The position numbers and the translations under genes were made by a program. Shown one piece after another: positions 40,047 to 49,315 of a stretch of 64,000 nucleotides of DNA. The stretch is from Geothermobacter hydrogeniphilus (GTDB lineage Bacteria > Desulfobacterota > Desulfuromonadia > Desulfuromonadales > Geothermobacteraceae). Below the pieces are notes generated by a model. That model saw only the letters and a program-made list of their open reading frames with translations. It had not been told where the DNA came from and did not search any database. Numbering within the stretch: the stretch's first letter is position 1; every line of letters begins with the position of its first letter. The DNA is taken from positions 1 through 64,000 of the forward strand of contig NZ_PPFX01000005.1 of NCBI RefSeq assembly GCF_002898515.1, given 5' to 3'.

Positions 40047-42455
40047 ATGAGATCTGTATCTAAACGACATACGTACGTTTCCTTCTGCCTGCTGCTTATC
40101 ATCATCGGCCTGCTGCAGACGTCTCCGGCGGTTGCGGGTGAAGGAAAAAAATCGGTCCTCAACGATCTTTCCAGCCGTTCGGAAATGGGCATCAGTCGAC
40201 TCACCTTCGATTTTGACCGACTGCCGAACTACGATCTCAAGACTTCGGGACAGAGAATTGACCTGATTCTGAAGCACAGCGCCGCGGGGATCGGGCTGAA
40301 GCATCTTCCTGAGGATGACAAGATCATCAAGGTGCTGGTCGCCCGCGACCTCGACAACCTGGTTGTATCGCTGCTGTTGCGCCGCATTCCATCGCACGTC
40401 GTTGCCACCCCGGACGACAACCTTCATCAGTTGAAACTCGCCATACGCTGGGATGACGCCGACACGGTCCGTCCCGGAATCGTCTTCGACCTTCCGGATA
40501 TGCCGGCAGTCCGTAAAAATGGCGTGCAGCTGAAACATACCAGCCTGGCCAGGTCGCGCTACCAGGGGAACTGGACCGCTTTTCTGCAACGTTCCCACAC
40601 GCCGATTCGTCTGCAGGTCACTCCCGCCTACAGCCTTCCCGACCATGCGGAACTTCCGGATGACGGGCTGCGGGACAAACGTCCCGAACAATGGCGCGTC
40701 GCGCTGCGCAAAGCCGACTGGCAGAAGCTGCAGAAGTTGACGGCTCAAGCGCCGACGGCCGCCGGGAAAATGCTGCGCGGCGAGGCATTGCTGCGCGGCG
40801 GACAGCCGGAACAGGCTCTCCAGGTGCTGCGCGAAATCAAACTGTCAGATCCGCAGGGAGTGCCGCAAGGCCGCCTCCATTATTTCCTGGCTCACGCCCA
40901 GGTCCGTGCCGGGCAACCTTACGCGGCCCTGCTCAGTCTCGCCCGAGCGGTGGACAACGCGGGTCGGGAAACTCCCTGGCAGCCATGGATCGCCCTGTTG
41001 CGCGCGGAAGTTGAACTCGGTCTCGGACACGCCGACAAAGCGCTTAAAGCCCTGGCCGCAATCTCCCCGGTAAACAATGAGAAATTACGTCTTATCAAGG
41101 AACTGCGTCATGCCGACGGCCTGAGTCTCAAGGGTGACTACCCCGCCGCCATGAAAGCCTACCTGTCCCTGCCCGAAGAACTGACCGCTGGACGCGGATT
41201 CAGTCTCGCCCAGCAGGCTCTCTGCTGTCAGATGACCGAAAATTACGGTCGCGCGCGTGAGGTATTCAACGCCCTGGCCCATCTGCTCCCGGCAGGAGAA
41301 AACAGGGCCCTGGCCCGTTACGGCGAATTGACCTGTTATGAAAAACAGAGTCGCTCGCTGGTCTACCTCGACGAACTGGAATCTTTACGCTGGGACAATG
41401 ACGGCAGCGAAGTTGCCTACCGGGTGATGATGAAACTCAGTGATCTGATGGCGCCCGGTAAAACAGACGCGGCGATCCGTAAGCAACTGAAAGACTACCG
41501 GCTCGCGGCCGAAAAAGCCCCGATCATGGACTTGCGCCAGGAAGCCGGCATCAAGATCGCCATCCTGCAGCATCTGCAGGGCAAAAACGAATCCGCCATC
41601 CATCACCTGGAAAAAAACCTGCGAGACTTCAAACACGGCAGCCTGCGCAATGAAGCAGTCTCCCTGCTCGGCGAACTGTTGCCGCCGACCATCACCGACC
41701 AGATCCGCAAGGGGCGGAATCTTGACGCCCTGGTGCTGGTGGAAAGAGATCGCAACCTGCTGATTCAACAACCGCTGCCGTGGGATTTTCTCTACCAGAT
41801 TGCCCTTGCCTACGATCGTCTGGAACTCGACAACCGCGCTGACAAGATTTTTCTCTATCTCTACGACCGGGCAAAGGACAAGAAACAGAAAGCGCGGGCC
41901 TGTCTGCTGCTGGCCCGGAATTACCTGCAACTCGGGGAGCTGGACCTGGTCGAACAGTACAGCGAACGCTACCGCACCCTGCAACCGCATGGCAGTGACC
42001 TGGCTCGTTCCTGGCTGCTGCAGTTGCGGGCTCGGGTCACCCGGGACGGCACCCAAAATGCTGTCGCCTGGTTCGACCGGCAGAAGGTCACCGCAGATTC
42101 TGAACTGGCACTCTACGCGGCGCAACTCTACTGGGAGCTGAAACGCTATGACCGGGTCGTGGACAACCTCGACCGGGCGGAAAAAGAGACGACCAGGCTC
42201 CCGCTGCAGGCGGCACTTTGGCGGGCGGAGGCCTGTTATCGCCTGGGTCGAAAAGGAAAAGCGCTGAAATATTTTCAGGATCTGTTCAATCAGTCGGAAG
42301 CCGCGGCCCAGGCGCGATATCGGGCGGCAACCATCCTGCTCGACAAAAATATGCTTGAAGCGGGCAGCCAACTTCTCAAGGAAGTTGCCGCGGATACCAG
42401 TGACAAGCGGTGGAGCCGACTGGCTGCGGACAGACTGCTCAGCCTGACCATGTAG
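40047..42455 (+). CDS. Large exported TPR-repeat protein at head of flagellar operon
   Basis: This 802-residue protein begins with a signal peptide (about residues 1-30: FCLLLIIIGLLQTSPAVA). A beta-rich N-terminal stretch (about 40-170, AMIN-like: RLTFDFDRLPNYDLKTSGQ and IDLILKHSAAG) is followed by many helical TPR-like repeats (for example AAGKMLRGEALLRGGQPEQA). Function is unknown. Its place directly behind the sigma-54 promoter and upstream of flgB matches related deltaproteobacterial flagellar clusters, suggesting a periplasmic assembly or rod/peptidoglycan role. The first third may bind peptidoglycan if the AMIN-like call is right. Confidence 0.72.
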   Translation: MRSVSKRHTYVSFCLLLIIIGLLQTSPAVAGEGKKSVLNDLSSRSEMGISRLTFDFDRLPNYDLKTSGQRIDLILKHSAAGIGLKHLPEDDKIIKVLVARDLDNLVVSLLLRRIPSHVVATPDDNLHQLKLAIRWDDADTVRPGIVFDLPDMPAVRKNGVQLKHTSLARSRYQGNWTAFLQRSHTPIRLQVTPAYSLPDHAELPDDGLRDKRPEQWRVALRKADWQKLQKLTAQAPTAAGKMLRGEALLRGGQPEQALQVLREIKLSDPQGVPQGRLHYFLAHAQVRAGQPYAALLSLARAVDNAGRETPWQPWIALLRAEVELGLGHADKALKALAAISPVNNEKLRLIKELRHADGLSLKGDYPAAMKAYLSLPEELTAGRGFSLAQQALCCQMTENYGRAREVFNALAHLLPAGENRALARYGELTCYEKQSRSLVYLDELESLRWDNDGSEVAYRVMMKLSDLMAPGKTDAAIRKQLKDYRLAAEKAPIMDLRQEAGIKIAILQHLQGKNESAIHHLEKNLRDFKHGSLRNEAVSLLGELLPPTITDQIRKGRNLDALVLVERDRNLLIQQPLPWDFLYQIALAYDRLELDNRADKIFLYLYDRAKDKKQKARACLLLARNYLQLGELDLVEQYSERYRTLQPHGSDLARSWLLQLRARVTRDGTQNAVAWFDRQKVTADSELALYAAQLYWELKRYDRVVDNLDRAEKETTRLPLQAALWRAEACYRLGRKGKALKYFQDLFNQSEAAAQARYRAATILLDKNMLEAGSQLLKEVAADTSDKRWSRLAADRLLSLTM

Positions 42456-42486
42456 AACCAACCTGATCTGTTGAAGAGGGACACCG

Positions 42487-42870
42487 ATGGCCGAACCGGT
42501 AATTTTCGATACCAGTATGCAGATGCTCAGAAAAGTTATCGAGCTGCGGCAGAAAAGTCAGCAGGTCATTGCCAGCAATATCGCCAACGCGGATACCCCC
42601 GGATACCGGCCGCGTCGTCTCGAATTCGAGAAAAGCCTGGCACGGGCGGTATCCGGCGGTATGAACCAGAAAGCGACCTGTCCCGAGCATCTCTCCGCAG
42701 ACGGCACCCTCTCCGGCTTGACCGGTGAGGTGGTCACCGAAAATGGGGCGGTCAATGTTGACCAGGAAATGATCAAGCTGTCGGAGAACCAGATTCTTTA
42801 TGAAGCGGCGGTGCAGATGCTGAACAAGAAACTCGCCCTGCTCAAGTACGTAGCCCAGGATGGGAGATAG
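42487..42870 (+). CDS. flgB: Flagellar proximal rod protein FlgB
   Basis: This 127-residue rod protein has the N-terminal SNIANADTPGYRPRR axial motif and the C-terminal heptad region (ENQILYEAAVQMLNKKLALL). It has no signal peptide, being exported by the flagellar type III system. GAAGAGGGA precedes the ATG. flgC begins 2 bases after its stop. Confidence 0.96.
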   Translation: MAEPVIFDTSMQMLRKVIELRQKSQQVIASNIANADTPGYRPRRLEFEKSLARAVSGGMNQKATCPEHLSADGTLSGLTGEVVTENGAVNVDQEMIKLSENQILYEAAVQMLNKKLALLKYVAQDGR

Positions 42871-42872
42871 TC

Positions 42873-43304
42873 ATGAACATCTTTGACACCATGAAAATCA
42901 GCGCGTCCGCTCTCAAGGCGCAACGGATCCGGTTGAACGTTATCAGTTCCAACCTGGCCAACATCGAAACCACGCGCACCCCTGAGGGCGGGCCCTATCG
43001 GAAGAAAAATGTCGTCTTTCAGAGTACCAGACTTGATTTCGGCGACCGCCTCGATCAGGAGACCCGTAAAGGGGTACAGGGGGTGCGGGTTCCGGCCATC
43101 GTCGAGAGCAACCGTATGCCGCGACGCGTTTTCGAACCGGGGCATCCGGATGCCGACAGTGACGGCTATGTCGCCAAACCGGACATCAACCCGGTGGAGG
43201 AAATGACCGACATGATGAGCGCCACCAAGGCCTATGAGGCCAATGCCAATGTCATCAAGGCGGCCAAGCGGATGGCCTTGAAAGCCCTTGAAATAGGACG
43301 TTGA
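42873..43304 (+). CDS. flgC: Flagellar proximal rod protein FlgC
   Basis: This 143-residue rod protein has the SSNLANIETTRTPEGGPYRK motif near residue 30 and VNPVEEMTDMM-like C-terminal helix sequence (INPVEEMTDMMSATKAYEAN). It forms the proximal rod with FlgB, FlgF and FliE. Confidence 0.96.
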   Translation: MNIFDTMKISASALKAQRIRLNVISSNLANIETTRTPEGGPYRKKNVVFQSTRLDFGDRLDQETRKGVQGVRVPAIVESNRMPRRVFEPGHPDADSDGYVAKPDINPVEEMTDMMSATKAYEANANVIKAAKRMALKALEIGR

Positions 43305-43313
43305 GGATAAGTC

Positions 43314-43607
43314 ATGGAAAAAATATCGCTGCAGAGTCAATTGCTGCCGAAACTGACCCCGGGCGGATCCGCGACAAAAAACCCGGCAGAAGAATTCGGC
43401 GGCGCCCTCGGCAAGGCCCTGAACGATGTCAACAAGATCCAGGCCAAAGCCAATGACGGCATCAAAAAGCTGCAGAGCGGCCAGGATGCCAGCCTGCCGG
43501 ACGTCATGCTGAGCATGGCTCAGGCCGACATTTCGATGCGTCTGCTGGTTCAGATGCGCAACAAGGTGATCGAAGCCTACCAGGAAATCATGCGCATGCA
43601 GGTTTGA
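43314..43607 (+). CDS. fliE: Flagellar hook-basal body protein FliE
   Basis: This 97-residue protein joins the MS ring to the rod. The GGALGKALNDVNKIQAKAND region and LPDVMLSMAQADISMRLLVQ are typical. The end, EAYQEIMRMQV, is a classic FliE C-terminus. GAGGATAAG precedes the ATG. Confidence 0.94.
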   Translation: MEKISLQSQLLPKLTPGGSATKNPAEEFGGALGKALNDVNKIQAKANDGIKKLQSGQDASLPDVMLSMAQADISMRLLVQMRNKVIEAYQEIMRMQV

Positions 43608-43671
43608 CCTGAAACCGCTGTCTCATTCAGGTGAACTGTTCAACTTGCGATGAAACGGAGAGTTTTGACCC

Positions 43672-45228
43672 ATGGCTGAAACCACGACCGAGACAACCAA
43701 CACCAACCTGCTGCAGAACTGGCCCACGTCGCGCAAATTGAGCCTGGTCGGCGTCGCCCTGCTCTGCCTGATCTTCTTCGCCGTCATCATTATCCAGGCA
43801 CGGGTCGCCGATTACAGCCTGCTGTTTGCCAATCTCGACGGCAGTGATGCGTCTGCGGTGGTCGATTGGCTGAAGGACCACAAGATTCCCTATGAGTTGA
43901 AAAATGACGGGCAGGCCATTTATGTCCCGGCGGACAAAGTCCACGAAAGCCGCCTGCAGCTCGCCGGAGCGGGACTCCCCCAGGGCGGTGGCGTCGGCTT
44001 CGAGATTTTCGACAAGCAGAGCTTCGGCATGACCGATTTTGTGCAGAAGGTCAATTATCGCCGTGCCCTGCAGGGAGAACTGGCCCGAACCATCTCCTCC
44101 CTGGCACCGGTGGCCGGAGCCAGGGTCCACCTGGCCCTGCCCGAACGACGGCTGTTCAAGTCGGAACAGCAGCAGCCATCCGCTTCGATCATTGTCAAGC
44201 TGACCAATGGCCGCCGACTGAGCCAGTCCCAGATCAGCGGCATCGTTCACCTGGTCGCCGGCAGCGTCGAAGGCCTTGAACCGGAACAGGTGACAATCGT
44301 CGACGCCAGCGGAAAAATCCTCTCTAAGCCGGCCGCCGACGTCGGTGAAGACGGCACCTCACCGGCGATGCTCTCTCACCAGGCGAACATTGAACAGCGC
44401 CTTGAACGCCGGGCGCAATCACTGCTTGATCGGGCCCTCGGTGCCGGCAACTCCCTGGTCCAGGTCACGGCAAGCATCGATTTCAGCAAACATGAACGGC
44501 TTGAGGAGATTTACGACCCCCAGAAAACCGCCGTGGTCAGCGAGCATGTGACCGAAGAAAAAGGCGCGAGCGAAACCACCGGCGGCGTTGCCGGCGTTCA
44601 GGGTACGCTCGACGGCGCCCAGCCCGTTACCAGCACCACGCCATCGAGTCGGACCGATGAAATCACCAATTATGAGGTCAGCAAAATTGTCAACAAGCTG
44701 GTGGAACCGGTGGGCAAACTGAAGAACCTTTCCGTCGCCGTTCTGGTCGCGGATCGCCAAGTGACCGGCGAAGGCGGCGAAACCAGCTTTGAACCCCGTG
44801 ATGCCAAGGAGCTGGCGGCCATTGAAAAGATGGTACGCAGCGCCCTCGGCATCAACCAGGACCGCGGTGACGTGATCAGTGTCACCTCGATGCCCTTCGA
44901 AACCGACATTCTGACCGAGCCGATTCCCGAAAGCAGTCCCCTCGACCACATCAATGTATTTATGCCCCTGATCAAGTACGCCCTGCTGAGCATCGCCTTC
45001 CTCATCGCCTACCTGGTTCTGGTACGGCCGATGATCCGCAGCCTGCGGGGCGGCAGCGGTCCGGTTGCGCAATACAAAACCGTTCAGGAGTTGGAACAGG
45101 AGATGATCGAAGGTGGAGAAAATCGGCTGCTTGCCGCCAAGGATCCGGCCGAACGCCTGCGGCGCCAGCTGATGAATTCCGAATCCTCGCCGACCCAGGT
45201 GGTCAAAGCCTGGCTGCAGGAGAATTGA
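43672..45228 (+). CDS. fliF: Flagellar MS-ring protein FliF
   Basis: This 518-residue ring protein has two membrane helices, near residues 22-45 (LSLVGVALLCLIFFAVII) and near 425-445 (LIKYALLSIAFLIAYLVLV). Between them are periplasmic ring-building motifs (YRRALQGELARTISSLAPV, ARVHLALPE). The cytoplasmic tail binds FliG (last 40 residues). fliG begins 1 base after its stop. Confidence 0.96.
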   Translation: MAETTTETTNTNLLQNWPTSRKLSLVGVALLCLIFFAVIIIQARVADYSLLFANLDGSDASAVVDWLKDHKIPYELKNDGQAIYVPADKVHESRLQLAGAGLPQGGGVGFEIFDKQSFGMTDFVQKVNYRRALQGELARTISSLAPVAGARVHLALPERRLFKSEQQQPSASIIVKLTNGRRLSQSQISGIVHLVAGSVEGLEPEQVTIVDASGKILSKPAADVGEDGTSPAMLSHQANIEQRLERRAQSLLDRALGAGNSLVQVTASIDFSKHERLEEIYDPQKTAVVSEHVTEEKGASETTGGVAGVQGTLDGAQPVTSTTPSSRTDEITNYEVSKIVNKLVEPVGKLKNLSVAVLVADRQVTGEGGETSFEPRDAKELAAIEKMVRSALGINQDRGDVISVTSMPFETDILTEPIPESSPLDHINVFMPLIKYALLSIAFLIAYLVLVRPMIRSLRGGSGPVAQYKTVQELEQEMIEGGENRLLAAKDPAERLRRQLMNSESSPTQVVKAWLQEN

Positions 45229-45229
45229 C

Positions 45230-46252
45230 ATGATGGTCGGCGACAAAAGTTTTTCCAAGCTGACCGGGGTCGAAAAAGCCGCCGTGCTGCTGCTCTGCCT
45301 CGGCGAGGAAACCACCACCAAGGTGTTCGAGGAGTTGCCGGATGACGATGTCCGCATCATCAGCCGCTGCATGATGAACATCAGCCACGTCTCCGCCCCC
45401 CTGGCCAAGGATGTAATCGAGGCCTTCAAAAAGGATTCGGCCGAATACACCGGCCTCTTTGTCCAGGGGCGCGAATTCGTCCGTAAGGCGATCGCTTCGG
45501 CAGGCGACCCGGGCCGGGTCAACAACCTGATCGAACAGGTGGAAAACACCGCCGACGAACGCCCCCTGGAAACGATCTCGCTGATGCAGCCGCGCATGGT
45601 CGCGAGCCTGCTGCAGTCGGAACATCCGCAGACCGTCGCCCTGATCCTGTCGACCCAGAAACCGGAGCATACCAGCCGCGTGGTCAGCTTTCTTCCCGAA
45701 GAACTGCGGGCCGACATCATGTACCGCATCGCCCGCATCGACAAGGTCTCCCACGAGGTCATCGCCCAGATCGAGGAGGCCCTGCAGCGGGAAATCGGCG
45801 TCGTCAATGAAGGAGATCAGCAGCAGGTCGGCGGCATCGACAAGGTGGTGGAGATTCTTGGCCGCATGGAAGGTGGACTGGACCGGGACATTCTCGACAG
45901 CATCGACGAGGAAGACACCGAACTCGCAGAAGAAATCAAACGCCGCATGTTCACCTTCGAAGACCTGGGAGAACTGGATAACCGGGCCCTGCAGACCATC
46001 CTGCGGGAAGTCAACAACGACCAGCTGACCATGGCTCTGAAGAGTTGCTCAGACGGCGTCAAGGACAAGATTTTTGCCAATATCTCCGAACGGGCCGCTT
46101 CGATGATCGAAGAAGATCTTGAGGCCATGGGTCCGGTTCGGCTTTCGGAAGTGGAGACCATGCAACAGACCATTGTCGATATCGCCCTGAAGCTCGAAGA
46201 AGAAGGTCAGATCGTCATTGCCGGCCGCGGAGGTGGTGATGTCCTTGTCTAA
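45230..46252 (+). CDS. fliG: Flagellar motor switch protein FliG
   Basis: This 340-residue rotor protein generates torque with MotA and sets rotation sense. The EHPQ motif (LLQSEHPQTVALIL) and the C-terminal MotA-facing domain (VREVN-like ILREVNNDQLTMALK, then ISERAASMIEEDLE) are present, with LGEL and EEIKRRMFTFEDL in the middle. It starts as ATGATG; either codon could serve. It overlaps fliH by 14 bases. Confidence 0.96.
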   Translation: MMVGDKSFSKLTGVEKAAVLLLCLGEETTTKVFEELPDDDVRIISRCMMNISHVSAPLAKDVIEAFKKDSAEYTGLFVQGREFVRKAIASAGDPGRVNNLIEQVENTADERPLETISLMQPRMVASLLQSEHPQTVALILSTQKPEHTSRVVSFLPEELRADIMYRIARIDKVSHEVIAQIEEALQREIGVVNEGDQQQVGGIDKVVEILGRMEGGLDRDILDSIDEEDTELAEEIKRRMFTFEDLGELDNRALQTILREVNNDQLTMALKSCSDGVKDKIFANISERAASMIEEDLEAMGPVRLSEVETMQQTIVDIALKLEEEGQIVIAGRGGGDVLV

Positions 46253-46868
46253 AGTGCATCGAGCACAGGAATTCGCCAACCTGCAGCAGGTTCATTTCGC
46301 CGACTTCGGGTCCGTTTCACCGGGCATGCCCGCGGGAGCGGAGTTGGGCGGATTTGAGCAGCCGGCGGCAACCGCCAGCAGTGAAGAAGCCTTCACCCGC
46401 GGCCGGCAGGCGGGAATCAGGGAAGCCGAGGAACGTTTCGAACAGGCCGCCAACGCCCTGGCCAAAGGTCTCGAAGAAATCAGCCGGCTGCGTGAATCCA
46501 TTCTCAACAACAGCAGCCGCGACATGCTGCGCCTGGTCCTGACCATCGCCCGGCAGGTCATTCACCGCGAAGTGACCGTCGACCCGGAAATCGTCCTGTC
46601 GACCATCGACATGGCCCTGCAGGCGGCGGTTGAGTCCGACAGTTTCCAGGTCAAGGTCAACCCGAAGGACCTGGCCCTGGTTGAAGAACGCAAACCGCTT
46701 TTTCTGGCCAGCATCAAGGGGCTGGAAAACATCGTATTCAAGGCTGACGAATCGATCGCCTCCGGCGGTTGCCTGGTCGAATCAGATCTCGGGCAGGTTG
46801 ACGCGACCATCGACGGCCAGCTTGAAGAAGTGCGCAAAACCCTGCTCGGGGCCATAGAGAAATCCTGA
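46239..46868 (+). CDS. fliH: Flagellar export regulator FliH
   Basis: This 209-residue protein binds FliI and links it to the export gate. Low similarity is usual. Visible are EERFEQAANALAKGLEEISRL (coiled coil) and a C-terminal domain with VKVNPKDLALVEE and GGCLVESDLGQVDATID. I start at the ATG at 46239 (GGAGGT upstream), inside the end of fliG. The stop overlaps the fliI ATG. Confidence 0.9.
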   Translation: MSLSKVHRAQEFANLQQVHFADFGSVSPGMPAGAELGGFEQPAATASSEEAFTRGRQAGIREAEERFEQAANALAKGLEEISRLRESILNNSSRDMLRLVLTIARQVIHREVTVDPEIVLSTIDMALQAAVESDSFQVKVNPKDLALVEERKPLFLASIKGLENIVFKADESIASGGCLVESDLGQVDATIDGQLEEVRKTLLGAIEKS

Positions 46869-48268
46869 TGGAACGCCTGGTAGCGCAAATCGAAGGGTTC
46901 AACCCAATGCGCGTCTGCGGCAAGGTTACCCAGATCGTCGGACTGGTGGTCGAAGGATTCTGCCCCACCGCCGCGGTCGGCACCCTGTGCCAGATCGAGC
47001 CGTTGAACGGCGGCGCTCCGGTCAGCGCCGAAGTGGTCGGGTTCCGCGGCAACCGGGCCCTGCTGATGCCCCTCGGAGAACTGCGCGGCATGGGACCGGG
47101 AAGCCTGATCCGGGTCTGTCGTGACAGCGCTTCCCTGCCGGTTGGCCCGGGTCTTCTCGGCCGTGTCGTCGACGCCATGGGCCAACCTCTTGACGGTACG
47201 GCCCTGCAACGCTGCGACCGGGAAATGCCGATTTACGCCCTCCCCACCGGCCCCCTGGAGCGCAAGAAAATCGACCGGCCGCTCGATCTCGGCGTCCGCG
47301 CCATCAACGGGCTGTTGACCTGCGGCATCGGACAGCGGATGGGCATCATGGCCGGTTCCGGGGTCGGCAAGAGCGTCCTGCTCGGAATGATGGCCAAACA
47401 GACCCGCGCCGATGTCAACGTCATAGCCCTGATCGGGGAACGGGGCCGCGAAGTACGGGAGTTCATCGAAAGCGATCTCGGGCCGGAGGGTCTGGCGCGT
47501 TCCGTGGTGGTGGTCGCGACTTCGGATCAATCTCCGCTGCTGCGCATGCGCGGGGCCTTTGTGGCAACAACCATTGCCGAATATTTCTGCCGCGAAGGAA
47601 AAAATGTTCTGCTGATGATGGATTCGGTGACCCGGTTCGCCATGGGCATGCGCGAAGTCGGACTGGCCATCGGTGAACCGCCGACCACCAAGGGCTACAC
47701 GCCGTCCGTTTTCGCCACCCTGCCGAAACTTCTGGAGAGAGCCGGAAGTTTCAAAGGCAAAGGCAGCATTACCGGGCTCTACACGGTCCTCGTCGAGGGC
47801 GATGACATGAATGAACCGGTGGCCGACTCGGTACGCTCGATTCTCGACGGACATATCGTCCTGTCGCGGGACCTGGCCGCCCGCAACCATTATCCGGCCA
47901 TCGATATCCTGGCCTCCGCGAGCAGGGTCATGCGCGAAATCGTCGAAGAAGAGCAGATCCGGGCGGCAGGACACATCAGAGAGATTCTGGCGACCCATCG
48001 TGAAGCTGAAGACCTGATCAACATCGGCGCCTACGCCGCCGGCAGCAACCCGAAAATCGACCACGCCATCGCCAAGATCGAAGCGGTCAACCGCTTCCTC
48101 CGCCAGGGGATCAAAGACCAGGCCGACCTGCAGTCGACCATCAACGCACTGCGGGATCTGGCTGCCGACAAACCTCAGGCGCCGCCGCAACCGACCCCGC
48201 CGCTGCAACCGGCAACGACTGCAGCGCCAACGATGCAGACAGCTCCACCGCCACCGGCGTACAGCTGA
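46868..48268 (+). CDS. fliI: Flagellum-specific ATPase FliI
   Basis: This 466-residue F1-beta-like ATPase powers type III export. Walker A is GSGVGKSVLLGMM, Walker B LLMMDSVTRFAM, with GERGREVREFIE between them, and SRDLAARNHYPAIDIL is the conserved signature. The C-terminal 30 residues are proline/glutamine-rich and atypical. The start overlaps the fliH stop (TGATG). Confidence 0.97.
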   Translation: MERLVAQIEGFNPMRVCGKVTQIVGLVVEGFCPTAAVGTLCQIEPLNGGAPVSAEVVGFRGNRALLMPLGELRGMGPGSLIRVCRDSASLPVGPGLLGRVVDAMGQPLDGTALQRCDREMPIYALPTGPLERKKIDRPLDLGVRAINGLLTCGIGQRMGIMAGSGVGKSVLLGMMAKQTRADVNVIALIGERGREVREFIESDLGPEGLARSVVVVATSDQSPLLRMRGAFVATTIAEYFCREGKNVLLMMDSVTRFAMGMREVGLAIGEPPTTKGYTPSVFATLPKLLERAGSFKGKGSITGLYTVLVEGDDMNEPVADSVRSILDGHIVLSRDLAARNHYPAIDILASASRVMREIVEEEQIRAAGHIREILATHREAEDLINIGAYAAGSNPKIDHAIAKIEAVNRFLRQGIKDQADLQSTINALRDLAADKPQAPPQPTPPLQPATTAAPTMQTAPPPPAYS

Positions 48269-48280
48269 AAGGATTAAATC

Positions 48281-48724
48281 ATGGGTAAGGCCTTCAAACT
48301 TCAATCGGTGCTGAACTACCGGCAGATCATCGAACGCGAAGCCCAGCAGGTGCTGGCTCGCGCCCTGACGCGCCAGGGGGACCTGATGGCGCAGCTGGCC
48401 CGCCAACGGGCCGAACTCGACTACCTGACCAGCGATTTCGAAAATCGCAAGCGGCAGGGGCTGTCAATGGCCGACCTGAATCTCTACCGTTCCCACATCC
48501 GTTATTCAGAACAGCAGCTGCGCAGCCTGGAGAAGGAATTCGAACAGTCGAATACCGAGGTCTGCAGGTGCCGGGAAGAACTGATGCGCAGCTGCCAGGA
48601 CCGACGGATGGTGGAAAAACTGAAACAGAAACAGGCCGTTCAGACCCGACGGGAAAACCTGCATCGGGAGAACCTCAGTCTTGACGAGATCGCACTGCGC
48701 GAACGACAGGGAGGACTGGCATGA
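48281..48724 (+). CDS. fliJ: Flagellar export protein FliJ
   Basis: This 147-residue, all-helical coiled-coil protein is the soluble stalk of the export ATPase. It begins FKLQSVLNYRQIIEREAQQV and has the usual basic, charged helix pair. Assignment rests on length, helical content and position after fliI. It overlaps the next gene by 4 bases (ATGA). Confidence 0.9.
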   Translation: MGKAFKLQSVLNYRQIIEREAQQVLARALTRQGDLMAQLARQRAELDYLTSDFENRKRQGLSMADLNLYRSHIRYSEQQLRSLEKEFEQSNTEVCRCREELMRSCQDRRMVEKLKQKQAVQTRRENLHRENLSLDEIALRERQGGLA

Positions 48725-49212
48725 AACAGCTCTGCTTTCTCCTGCTGCTGGCACTCTGCCTGGTTCCACGACCCGTGGCGGCAGCCCTGCCGCCCGAGGC
48801 TGACGGGATTGCCAGTGTCGAGGAACGCCGGTTGCTGGCGGCGATCGAAGAGCGAAAAAAACGCTTTGCCGAAAAGGAAAAAGCCCTGCAGTTGAAGGAA
48901 GAGAAGTTATCCAGCCTGGCGATCGAACTTGATCGACGACTGGAGGAGATGCAGAAACTGCGCAAACAGATCGCGGACCTGCTCAAGGAAAAGAAACAGG
49001 CCGAAAACGAGCGTATCAAGGCCCTGAGCCAGATGTATGAAAAGATGGACAAGGCCAAGGCGGCCGAACTGCTCGGCAAAATGGACTGGGATCTGTCGCT
49101 GGCGATCATGAGCCAGATCAAGACCAAAATCCGCAGCAAAATCATCAGCCAGATGGATCCGCAGTACGCCCTTCACTATACCAAGGCTTATTCCACCCTG
49201 AAACAGGATTGA
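48721..49212 (+). CDS. MotE-like flagellar chaperone (MgtE_N-type domain)
   Basis: This 163-residue protein has a signal peptide (about 1-21: FLLLLALCLVPRPVAA), a long coiled coil (about 35-105) and a C-terminal MgtE N-terminal-like domain (MYEKMDKAKAAELLGKMDWD to SQMDPQYALHYTKA). MotE proteins of this type, between fliJ and fliK, stabilise MotC or help motor assembly in some bacteria; the function here is by analogy. It overlaps fliJ and is 103 bases ahead of fliK. Confidence 0.75.
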   Translation: MKQLCFLLLLALCLVPRPVAAALPPEADGIASVEERRLLAAIEERKKRFAEKEKALQLKEEKLSSLAIELDRRLEEMQKLRKQIADLLKEKKQAENERIKALSQMYEKMDKAKAAELLGKMDWDLSLAIMSQIKTKIRSKIISQMDPQYALHYTKAYSTLKQD

Positions 49213-49315
49213 TTCAAGGTGGTTGACCATAGCCCGTCACGGACGGGATATCCCAGACCCGCACCGGGGTGAGACGCCCACGGCATCAGGGTCGCACAGA
49301 AAGGAGGTGAATACC

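Noticed and set aside
46562-48406. A 614-codon minus-strand frame across fliH-fliI
   Set aside because: It is an antisense shadow in GC-rich sequence; fliI on the plus strand has all ATPase motifs.
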